Positions 7,992 through 15,118 of a DNA stretch of 64,000 nucleotides are shown piece by piece. The notes beneath the pieces are model-generated. The model ran no database searches. It was not told where the DNA came from and was given only the letters and a program-made list of their open reading frames with translations. Made by a program: the position numbers and the translations under genes. This DNA is from Streptomyces diacarni (GTDB taxonomy: Bacteria; Actinomycetota; Actinomycetes; Streptomycetales; Streptomycetaceae): the NCBI RefSeq assembly GCF_003323715.1, contig NZ_QOIN01000024.1, forward strand, positions 62,001 through 126,000. The letters are read 5' to 3'. Position 1 is the stretch's first letter, and every line of letters begins with the position of its first letter.

Positions 7992-9347
7992 TCAGGACCC
8001 CTTCTCGGCAGGCTCCAAAATTGCCACGCACTCCACGTGCTGCGTCATCGGGAACAGGTCGAACGCTCTCAGGAAGCGGGGGCGGTAGCCCGTGGTGGAG
8101 AAGTAGGCGAGGTCGCGGGCCAGGGCCGCGGGGTCGCAGGCGACGTAGGCGATGCGGCGGGGGGCGAGGGAGGCGATGCGCTCGACGAGGGATTTGCCGG
8201 CGCCCGCGCGGGGTGGGTCGAGGACGACGAGGTCGGCCTCGGTGATGCCGGTGCGGGGTAGCACCTTGTCGACTTTGCCGTGCTCGACGCGGACGCGCGG
8301 GAAGTCGGCGAGGTTCTTGCGGGCGTCGGCGACCGCGCGTTTGCCGGACTCGATGCCGAGTACGGCCCCGCGTTCGCCGACGCGGTCGGCGAGCGCGCCG
8401 GCGAACAGGCCGACGCCGCAGTACAGGTCGAGGGCCATCTCGCCCTTGCGGGGGGTGAGGCCGCGCATCACGGCGTCGACGAGGAGGTCGGCGGCCTGCG
8501 GGTGCACCTGCCAGAAGCCGCCCTCGCCGACGCGCCAGGTGCGGTCGTCGGCGCGTTCGCGGACGAAGTCGCGGCCGTGTACGCGGTGGACGGCGCGGTC
8601 CTTCTCGCCGACGCGGAGGACGGAGACCTCGCGGTCGAGTTCGACCAGCGGGAGGCGCCCGCCGGGGCGGGGGGTGAGGACGACCTGGCGGTCGGCGGAT
8701 CCGGTGGCGGCGATGGCGTCGACGGAGGCGAGGGTGGGCCACTCGCGGGCCTCGATGCCCAGTTCGTCGACGCCGGGGGCCGCGATCAGGCAGTGGTCGA
8801 TGCGCTGCACTTCGTGCGAGCGGTGCTTGAGCAGTCCGGGGTGGCCGTCGGCGTCGATGGTGTAGTGCACGCGGGTGCGCCAGGCGGGGACCTCGCCGGG
8901 GGCGACCTTGTCGCCGGGGGCCGGTTCGACGGTGCCGTCCCAGGAGACGTCCTCGGGGGTCAGGCCGGCCAGCCGCTGGAGTTGTTCGGTCAGCACGTCG
9001 GCCTTGAGGCGTCGCTGCGCGCCCGGCTTGACGTGCTGCCAGTCGCAGCCGCCGCAGCGTCCTGGGCCCGAGAAGGGGCAGGGGGCCTCGATGCGGTCTT
9101 TGGCCGGTTCGAGGATCTCTACCGCGTCCGCCCGCAGGAAGCGGGAGTCGGCACGCCCCTCGGTCACCTGTGCGACGACCCGCTCGCCCGGCAGTGTGTG
9201 CCGTACGAAGAGCACCTGGCCGCTCTCCGTGCGGGCGACGCAGTGGCCGCCGTGTGCCACCGGGCCGACCTCGACCTCGTACTCCTCCCCCACCAGGGAG
9301 GGAGCTACGTGCTCGGACGCGCTGTCGGACGCGCTGGTTTCGGGCAT
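7992..9347 (-). CDS. TRAM-domain class I SAM-dependent 23S rRNA/tRNA uracil methyltransferase (TrmA/RlmCD type)
   Basis: 451 residues. An N-terminal TRAM RNA-binding domain (about 10-70, VEVGPVAHGGHCVAR and HTLPGERVVAQV) precedes a cysteine cluster CPFSGPGRCGGCDWQH at about 90-105 that binds an iron-sulfur cluster in this family. The C-terminal Rossmann domain shows ALDLYCGVGLFAGALADRVG (SAM motif I) and LVVLDPPRAGAGKS. The catalytic motif VACDPAALARDL provides the nucleophilic Cys. The family makes m5U in RNA. The ATG at 9347 begins the conserved part. This is the first clearly core gene after the accessory stretch. Which uridine is modified cannot be told. Confidence 0.85.
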   Translation of the reverse strand: MPETSASDSASEHVAPSLVGEEYEVEVGPVAHGGHCVARTESGQVLFVRHTLPGERVVAQVTEGRADSRFLRADAVEILEPAKDRIEAPCPFSGPGRCGGCDWQHVKPGAQRRLKADVLTEQLQRLAGLTPEDVSWDGTVEPAPGDKVAPGEVPAWRTRVHYTIDADGHPGLLKHRSHEVQRIDHCLIAAPGVDELGIEAREWPTLASVDAIAATGSADRQVVLTPRPGGRLPLVELDREVSVLRVGEKDRAVHRVHGRDFVRERADDRTWRVGEGGFWQVHPQAADLLVDAVMRGLTPRKGEMALDLYCGVGLFAGALADRVGERGAVLGIESGKRAVADARKNLADFPRVRVEHGKVDKVLPRTGITEADLVVLDPPRAGAGKSLVERIASLAPRRIAYVACDPAALARDLAYFSTTGYRPRFLRAFDLFPMTQHVECVAILEPAEKGS

Positions 9348-9432
9348 GAGGGGGTGACTCCACAGACGTCGGGTTCGCCCCTGGTGGGCGAGGTGAGCGG
9401 GAGGCACGCCGCCTGCGCCGCAGCCGCCGAGT

Positions 9433-11514
9433 CTACTTGCCGCGCTGCCGGGTCAGACTCCCCGCACTGCCCTCGGGGCCGCCGCCGTCTCTGCCGGACT
9501 TCCGGGGCGGGATCACCGGGCCGCGCCGCACCGCGCCCGGGGCGTTCCACTGCTCGCGCCTGCGGGCCCGCTTCTTCGCGACCTCGGAGGACTCCAGCTG
9601 GTAGGGGACGGAAGTCACCATCACGCCGGGGGTGAACAGCAGCCTGCCCTTGAGCCGCAGTGCGCTCTGGTTGTGGAGCAGGTGTTCGTACCAGTGGCCG
9701 ACCACGTACTCGGGGATGAAGACGCTGACGACGTCGCGGGGCTGTTCCTGGCGGAGGCGTTTGACGTAGTCGATGACGGGGCGCGAGATCTCGCGGTAGG
9801 GCGAGTCGAGGATGGTGAGCGGGATGTCGATGTCGCTCTCCTCCCACTCGCGGCGCAGCAGTTCCGTCTCGTCGTGGTCGACGTTGACGGTGACGGCCTC
9901 GAGGGTGTCGGAGCGCATCAGCTTGGCGTAGCGCAGGGCGCGCAGCGTGGGCCGGTGGATCTTGGAGACGAGCACGAACGAGTGAACCCGCGCGGGGCGC
10001 AGTTGCGGTTCGGCCGTCTCGTCGGCCGCCAGTTCCTCGGAGATCCGGTCGTAGTGGCGGCGGATGGCGGACATCACGGCGAAGAAGAGCGCCATGCCCA
10101 CCAGCGAGACCCAGGCACCGTGGGTGAACTTGGTCACCAGCACCACCACGAGCACCAGTCCGGTCAGGAACGCGCCGAAGGCGTTGATGGCGCGGGAGCG
10201 GTGCATGTGGCGGCGGCGGGCCGGGTCGCTCTCGGTGGTCAGCAGCCGGTTCCAGTGCCGGACCATGCCGGTCTGGCTGAGGGTGAAGGAGACGAAGACG
10301 CCCACGATGTAGAGCTGGATCAGCCGGGTGGAGTCGGCCTCGTAGACCACCACGAGTATCGCGGCGGCTCCGGCCAGCAGCACGATGCCGTTGGAGAAGG
10401 CGAGCCGGTCGCCCCTGGTGTGCAGCTGACGCGGCAGGTAGCGGTCCTGGGCGAGGATCGAGCCGAGCAGCGGGAAGCCGTTGTAGGCGGTGTTGGCCGC
10501 CAGGAACAGCACCAGCGCGGTGGCGGCGGCGAGGAAGACGAAGGGGGCCGTTCCGTCGCCGAAGACCGCGGCCGCGACCTGGGAGATCACCGGGTTCTGA
10601 GTGTAGCCATCGCCTGCCGGGTGCCCGTCGATCAGCAGGTCCTTGGCGGGGTTCTCCGCCATCTTCACGCCGGTGACCATGGCGAACGCGATGATGCCGC
10701 AGAACATGGTGACGGCGAGCCCGCCCATCAGGGCGAGGGTGGTCGCCGCGTTCCGCGACTTGGGCTTGCGGAACGCGGGCACGCCGTTGCTGATGGCCTC
10801 GACGCCGGTGAGCGCCGCGCAGCCGGAGGAGAAGGCGCGCAGCAGCAGGAACGCCAGCGCGAACCCGGCGATGCCGTGCTGCTCGGTGTGGATCTCGTAG
10901 TCGGCCGTGGGGGCGCGCATGTCGTCGCCCAGCAGGACTCCCCGCACCAGGCCCCAGATGATCAGGGCGAAGACGCCGACGACGAAGCAGTAGGTGGGGA
11001 CGGCGAACAGCTTGCCTGACTCGCGTACCCCGCGCAGGTTCATCAGCGTCAGCAGCACGATGACCGCGACCGCGCAGAAGGTCTTGTGTTCGACGACGAA
11101 GGGGATGGCCGAGCCGAGGTTCTCCACTCCGGAGGAGATGGAGACGGCGACGGTTAGCACGTAGTCGACCAGCAGTGCGCTGGCGACGGTCAGACCCGCT
11201 CTGCGTCCGAGGTTGGTGGTCGCCACCTCGTAGTCGCCGCCGCCGCTCGGGTAGGCGCGGACGTTTTGCCGGTAGGAGGCCACCACCGTGAACATCAGGA
11301 CGACGACCGCCACGGCGATCCACGGGCTGAAGTGGTAGGCGGACACCCCGGCGACCGAGAGGACCAGCAGTACCTCGCCCGGGGCATAGGCGACCGAGGA
11401 GAGCGGGTCCGAGGCGAAGACGGGGAGGGCGACACGCTTGGGAAGCAGCGTCTCGCCGAGCCTGTCGCTGCGGAGCGCCCTCCCGAGCAGAAGTCGTTTC
11501 GGTACGTCGGTCAT
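9433..11514 (-). CDS. APC-superfamily permease, KUP/KimA-like potassium transporter candidate
   Basis: 693 residues. The signature PVFASDPLSSVAYAPGEVLLVL near residue 30 and YPSGGGDYEVATTNLGRRAG are typical of the actinobacterial group related to Bacillus KimA, a high-affinity potassium importer controlled by c-di-AMP. About 12 membrane helices fill residues 40-450. A cytosolic C-terminal domain (about 480-660) contains SFVLVSKIHRPTLRALRYAK and FIPEYVVGHWYEHLLHNQSA, as in KimA-like proteins. It is divergent from two TrkA genes with 78 bases between starts, which supports a potassium role. The ATG at 11514 is chosen; a GTG three codons upstream is possible. Substrate assignment is inferred; a generic amino-acid permease label is the alternative. 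Confidence 0.75.
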   Translation of the reverse strand: MTDVPKRLLLGRALRSDRLGETLLPKRVALPVFASDPLSSVAYAPGEVLLVLSVAGVSAYHFSPWIAVAVVVLMFTVVASYRQNVRAYPSGGGDYEVATTNLGRRAGLTVASALLVDYVLTVAVSISSGVENLGSAIPFVVEHKTFCAVAVIVLLTLMNLRGVRESGKLFAVPTYCFVVGVFALIIWGLVRGVLLGDDMRAPTADYEIHTEQHGIAGFALAFLLLRAFSSGCAALTGVEAISNGVPAFRKPKSRNAATTLALMGGLAVTMFCGIIAFAMVTGVKMAENPAKDLLIDGHPAGDGYTQNPVISQVAAAVFGDGTAPFVFLAAATALVLFLAANTAYNGFPLLGSILAQDRYLPRQLHTRGDRLAFSNGIVLLAGAAAILVVVYEADSTRLIQLYIVGVFVSFTLSQTGMVRHWNRLLTTESDPARRRHMHRSRAINAFGAFLTGLVLVVVLVTKFTHGAWVSLVGMALFFAVMSAIRRHYDRISEELAADETAEPQLRPARVHSFVLVSKIHRPTLRALRYAKLMRSDTLEAVTVNVDHDETELLRREWEESDIDIPLTILDSPYREISRPVIDYVKRLRQEQPRDVVSVFIPEYVVGHWYEHLLHNQSALRLKGRLLFTPGVMVTSVPYQLESSEVAKKRARRREQWNAPGAVRRGPVIPPRKSGRDGGGPEGSAGSLTRQRGK

Positions 11515-11592
11515 CCTGGACACGCAGAGGATCGTATGCGGTCGGTCGTGCGATGCTGAGACGGCCCGCTGTACGGGACGAAGGGACGGGCG

Positions 11593-12252
11593 TTGCACAT
11601 TGTGATCATGGGCTGCGGACGCGTGGGAGCGGAGCTCGCGCAGACCCTGGAGCAACAGGGCCACACGGTGGCGGTCATCGACCGGGACCCCACCGCCTTC
11701 CGGCGCCTCGGCTCGGGCTTCGGCGGCCGCAGGGTCACCGGCATCGGCTTCGACCAGGACACCCTGCGAGAGGCCGGGATAGAGGAGGCCGGGGCCTTCG
11801 CCGCGGTCAGCAGCGGCGACAACTCCAACATCATCGCCGCTCGCGTCGCACGTGAGATGTTCGGCACAGACCATGTGGCCGCCCGCATCTACGACCCCCG
11901 GCGCGCGGAGGTCTACCAGCGCCTGGGCATCCCGACGGTGGCGACCGTGCGGTGGACCGCCGACCAGATGCTGCGCCGGCTGCTGCCCTCGGGCTCCGAG
12001 CCGCTGTGGCGGGACCCCAGCGGTGCGGTGCAGCTCGCGGAGGTGCACACCTCGCCTGCGTGGGTCGGCCAGCGGGTGAGCAGGCTCCAGGACGACGCGG
12101 GGGTGCGTATCGCCTTTCTCACCCGCCTGGGTGAGGCCGTGCTGCCCACCCCGCAGACGGTGCTGCAAGAGGGCGACCTCGTGCATGTGATGATGCGCTG
12201 CGGGGACGTCGCCCGAGTCGAAGAAGTTTTTGCCGTAGGACCGGAATCGTGA
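11593..12252 (+). CDS. ceoB: TrkA-type potassium channel/transporter regulatory subunit (CeoB-like)
   Basis: 219 residues, cytoplasmic RCK protein. The N-terminus HIVIMGCGRVGAELAQTLEQ is a GxGxxG nucleotide-binding Rossmann motif followed by VIDRDP, the acidic NAD ribose ligand, in an RCK_N domain (1-135). RCK_C covers about 140-219 (QLAEVHTSPAWVGQRV and EGDLVHVMMR), a fold that binds small regulators such as c-di-AMP in relatives. It should gate the divergent permease or another potassium channel together with the next gene. The TTG start at 11593 directly precedes the conserved HIVIMG and has GGGACGGG upstream. Confidence 0.85.
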   Translation: MHIVIMGCGRVGAELAQTLEQQGHTVAVIDRDPTAFRRLGSGFGGRRVTGIGFDQDTLREAGIEEAGAFAAVSSGDNSNIIAARVAREMFGTDHVAARIYDPRRAEVYQRLGIPTVATVRWTADQMLRRLLPSGSEPLWRDPSGAVQLAEVHTSPAWVGQRVSRLQDDAGVRIAFLTRLGEAVLPTPQTVLQEGDLVHVMMRCGDVARVEEVFAVGPES

Positions 12253-12277
12253 GCGAAGCGAACAAGGGGAAAGCGGC

Positions 12278-12940
12278 ATGAGGGTCGCTATTGCGGGGGC
12301 GGGCGCTGTCGGCCGGTCCATCGCGGGTGAGCTGCTGGAGAACGGGCACGAGGTCCTGCTGATCGACAAGGCGCCGACGGCGATCTCGGTCGAGCGGGTG
12401 CCCCAGGCGGAGTGGCTGCTGGCGGACGCGTGCGAGATCACCTCGCTCGACGAGGCCGCACTGGAGCGCTGCCACACGGTGATCGCCGCGACCGGCGACG
12501 ACAAGGTGAATCTGGTCGTCTCGCTGCTGGCCAAGACGGAGTACGGCGTCCCGCGTGTCGTGGCCCGCGTCAACAACCCGAAGAACGAGTGGCTGTTCAA
12601 CGAGTCGTGGGGCGTGGACGTCGCCGTCTCGACGCCGCGTCTGATGTCGGCGCTCGTCGAGGAGGCCGTCAGCGTCGGCGATCTGGTGCGGCTGATGCGG
12701 TTCTCGCAGGGCGACGCCAACCTGGTCGAGCTGACGCTGCCGCCGGAGTCCACGCTGGCCGGCGTGCGGGTCGGTGACGTCAACTGGCCGGAGGACACCT
12801 CGCTGGTCACCGTCATCAGGGGCAACCGGGTGCTCACCCCCGACCGGGACGACGCGCTGGAAGTGGGCGACGAGCTCCTCTTCGTGGCCGCGCCCGCGCG
12901 CGAGGAGCAGCTGGAGGAGCTGCTCTCGGCCCGCTCGTAG
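12278..12940 (+). CDS. ceoC: TrkA-type potassium uptake regulatory subunit (CeoC-like)
   Basis: 220 residues, second RCK protein. It begins MRVAIAGAGAVGRSIAGELL, a glycine-rich nucleotide-binding loop, followed by VLLIDKAP. VNNPKNEWLFNESWGVDVAVSTPRLM is characteristic of this paralogue. The C-terminal RCK_C domain includes VTVIRGNRVLTPDRDDALEV and VGDELLFVAA. It lies 25 bases after ceoB with an AAGGGGAAAG ribosome site, so the two are co-transcribed and likely form a hetero-oligomeric gating ring, as inferred for the mycobacterial CeoB/CeoC pair. Confidence 0.85.
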   Translation: MRVAIAGAGAVGRSIAGELLENGHEVLLIDKAPTAISVERVPQAEWLLADACEITSLDEAALERCHTVIAATGDDKVNLVVSLLAKTEYGVPRVVARVNNPKNEWLFNESWGVDVAVSTPRLMSALVEEAVSVGDLVRLMRFSQGDANLVELTLPPESTLAGVRVGDVNWPEDTSLVTVIRGNRVLTPDRDDALEVGDELLFVAAPAREEQLEELLSARS

Positions 12941-12956
12941 CGCGCCGCTGCCGGTG

Positions 12957-13035
12957 CGACGCGAGAGCGCGTGCCTCTGCCCGTACGGCGAGAGGGCGCG
13001 TGTCTGTGCCCGTACGACGCGAGGGTGCTCGCCCG
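12957..13035. repeat. Short 29-bp tandem repeat after ceoC
   Basis: Two 29-base units (12957-12985 and 12986-13014) sharing GCGAGAG, GCGTG and TGCCCGTACG blocks are followed by a partial third unit to 13035. The array lies between convergent ceoC and the DUF3159 gene. It may act in transcription termination or be neutral; no coding function is evident. Confidence 0.6.
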
Positions 13036-13136
13036 TTAAGGCCGTCGCCCGTCCCACCGGGCCCCAGGAGCCGTACGGCGCCGGGAGAGCCGACGGCAGG
13101 CAGGCGGTGGGCGAGCCGCGGAAGGTGAGCTGGGGA

Positions 13137-13961
13137 TCAGCGGCGGTGGCGGCCCGGGGTGCCGGCCTCGGCCGTGGCGGCCTTCGCCGCGGCCTTCTCG
13201 GCCTTGGCGGCCTCCTCCTCGGCCTCCATCTCGGCGATGACGTTGATCGGCGGGGGCGCCTTCGCCAGGAAGATCCACGTGAGGTAGACGGCCAGCAGGA
13301 ACGGCGGGATCTTCAGCACGACCGTGACCCAGCCGAACTGGGTGGTCTCGCCCCAGAAGTAGAGCGGGAAGAGCACGGCCGACTTGCCGAGCAGGATGAA
13401 GCCCCAGGCGTAGCTGGCCTTCGTGTAGGCCTTCTTGCGGCCGGGGTTGCGCTTGCGCCAGGAGAGGTTCTCCTTGAACACAGGACCGAGCACCAGCCCG
13501 AGCAGGGGCACGCCCGCCAGTGACGTGACGATGTAGCCGAGCGCCAGGCCGAGCGTGTAGAGCATGCCCGGCAGGTAGAAGTCCTTGGCGTTGCCGGTCA
13601 TCATCGCGAACAGCACGCCGAAGCCGACGCCGAAGATCCCGCTGAACGCGTGTTTGACGGTGTCCCTGCGCAGCAGCCGGACGACGACCATCACACCGGA
13701 GATCACCAACGCGGTGATGGCCGCGGTGTGGAGGTCCTTGTTCACCGTGAACATCGCGATGAAGACCAGGCCGGGGACGGTCGTCTCGACCAGCCCCCGC
13801 ACCCCGCCGAACGCCTCGAACAGCGCGGCCTCCGTCACGGCCTGCGAGCCGCCTTCGGCCCGCGAGGCGCCCGCGTCGGCCGGCCGCTCGTCGCCGGTGC
13901 CGGTCGCGCCGGGCTCGACGGCCGGACCGGCCGCGTCCGTCTGCTTGTCGGGAGGGGTCAC
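13137..13961 (-). CDS. DUF3159 membrane protein
   Basis: 274 residues. A hydrophilic N-terminus (1-40, rich in Ala, Pro, Thr) precedes the conserved DUF3159 region: LFEAFGGVRGLVETTVPGLV, then LVFIAMFTVNKDLHTAAI and about five to six membrane helices up to residue 235. A basic loop WRKRNPGRKKAYTKASYAWG lies in the middle. The C-terminus is a charged helix rich in Glu, Ala and Lys (EMEAEEEAAKAEKAAAKAAT). Function of this actinobacterial family is unknown. The GTG start lies just 3 bases after the stop of the OB-fold gene, so the two are one transcription unit. Confidence 0.8.
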   Translation of the reverse strand: MTPPDKQTDAAGPAVEPGATGTGDERPADAGASRAEGGSQAVTEAALFEAFGGVRGLVETTVPGLVFIAMFTVNKDLHTAAITALVISGVMVVVRLLRRDTVKHAFSGIFGVGFGVLFAMMTGNAKDFYLPGMLYTLGLALGYIVTSLAGVPLLGLVLGPVFKENLSWRKRNPGRKKAYTKASYAWGFILLGKSAVLFPLYFWGETTQFGWVTVVLKIPPFLLAVYLTWIFLAKAPPPINVIAEMEAEEEAAKAEKAAAKAATAEAGTPGRHRR

Positions 13962-13964
13962 CCG

Positions 13965-14369
13965 CTACTCCTGTCCGAGTGGTCGCAACTCGTACTTGGG
14001 GTTGAACATCACGGGACGGCCGTGGCTGGTGGTGATCCGTCCCCAGACGATCAGCTTGCGGCCCGGCTCGATGCCCGCGATGGAGCGGCGGCCCAGCCAG
14101 ACGACGTCCAGTGGCGCCGAGCCGTCGAACAGCTCGGCCTCCAACGTGGGCACCCCGGCGCGCGGCCGCAGAGTCACGGTGCGCAGCGTACCGGTCACCC
14201 GCACCATGTCGCGGTCGCTGCACTCGGCAATCCGCGTGCAGCCGGTGTCCTCGGCTTCCTCACGCAGTTCGGCGGAGCGCAGGTCCTCCTCGGAGGAGGA
14301 GAGCCGTTCGAGGAAGCGTCGGAAGCGCCCGCTTCCCGTTCCCCGCTGCTCTCGGGTGGCGCCAGTCAT
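13965..14369 (-). CDS. OB-fold nucleic-acid-binding protein
   Basis: 134 residues. The region about 40-134 has the five-strand OB pattern: TRIAECSDRDMVRVTGTLRT, RPRAGVPTLEAELFDGSAPL, VVWLGRRSIAGIEPGRKLIV and WGRITTSHGRPVMFNPKYEL. Similar small actinobacterial proteins are annotated as single-stranded nucleic-acid binders. The N-terminal 40 residues are charged and serine-rich. It is coupled to the downstream DUF3159 gene and lies 29 bases from the kdpE stop. Its specific target is unknown. Confidence 0.75.
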   Translation of the reverse strand: MTGATREQRGTGSGRFRRFLERLSSSEEDLRSAELREEAEDTGCTRIAECSDRDMVRVTGTLRTVTLRPRAGVPTLEAELFDGSAPLDVVWLGRRSIAGIEPGRKLIVWGRITTSHGRPVMFNPKYELRPLGQE

Positions 14370-14399
14370 AACCGCCAGGGTACCCGCCGGGAACCCCCG

Positions 14400-15086
14400 C
14401 TATTTCTCGAACCTGTACCCCATCCCCGCCTCCGTCACGAAGTGCCGCGGGTGCGCGGGGTCGGTCTCCAGTTTGCGGCGCAGCTGTGCCATGTAGACGC
14501 GCAGGTAGTTGGTCTCGGTGCCGTAGGAGGGGCCCCAGACCTCCCGCAGCAGCTGCTTCTGGCTCACCAGCCGGCCCGGGCTGCGGACCAGCGCCTCCAG
14601 CAGGTGCCACTCGGTGGGCGTGAGCCGCACGTCGCCGCCGTCGCGCCGCACCTTCTTCGCGGCCAGGTCCACCGTGAAGGTCGCGGTCTCGATGACGCCC
14701 GAGCCCTCGGGCATCCCGGCGGGCGGCTCGGATCTGCGCACGGCGGCCCGCAGCCGGGCCAGCAGTTCGTCCATGCCGAACGGCTTGGTGACGTAGTCGT
14801 CGGCGCCCGCGTCGAGCGCCTCGACCTTCTCGTCGCTGGTCTGGCGGGCGGACAGGACAAGGATCGGTATGCGGGTCCAGCCGCGGATGCCGCGGATGAC
14901 ATCCACGCCGTCCATGTCGGGCAGGCCCAGGTCGAGGATGACGACGTCGGGGTGGCGGTCGGCGGCCATGCGCAGCGCGGTCGCGGCGTCGTGCGCGGCG
15001 TCCACCTCGTACTTGCGTGCCTTGAGGTTGATCACGAGGGCGCGGACGATCTGCGGCTCGTCGTCGACCACGAGCACCCGGTGCAT
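14400..15086 (-). CDS. kdpE: KdpE response regulator
   Basis: 228 residues, OmpR/PhoB family. The receiver domain (1-120) has the acidic pair VVDDEP, phosphoacceptor Asp52 in VVILDLGLPDMDG, the signalling Thr/Ser in VLSARQ and Lys in TKPFGMDEL. The winged-helix DNA-binding domain (130-228) carries VRLTPTEWHLLEALVRSPGR, LREVWGPSYGTETNYLRVYM and AGMGYRFEK. KdpE activates kdpFABC when potassium is low or turgor drops. It lies 32 bases downstream of kdpD and is presumably translated from the same message. Confidence 0.9.
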   Translation of the reverse strand: MHRVLVVDDEPQIVRALVINLKARKYEVDAAHDAATALRMAADRHPDVVILDLGLPDMDGVDVIRGIRGWTRIPILVLSARQTSDEKVEALDAGADDYVTKPFGMDELLARLRAAVRRSEPPAGMPEGSGVIETATFTVDLAAKKVRRDGGDVRLTPTEWHLLEALVRSPGRLVSQKQLLREVWGPSYGTETNYLRVYMAQLRRKLETDPAHPRHFVTEAGMGYRFEK

Positions 15087-15118
15087 GCTTGCTTCCTCTC
15101 GGTTTTCCGTTGTGGCGC

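Noticed and set aside
8280..9635. 451-codon open frame on the plus strand
   Set aside because: Exactly antisense to the RNA methyltransferase, Gly/Ala/Val-rich translation with no family features.
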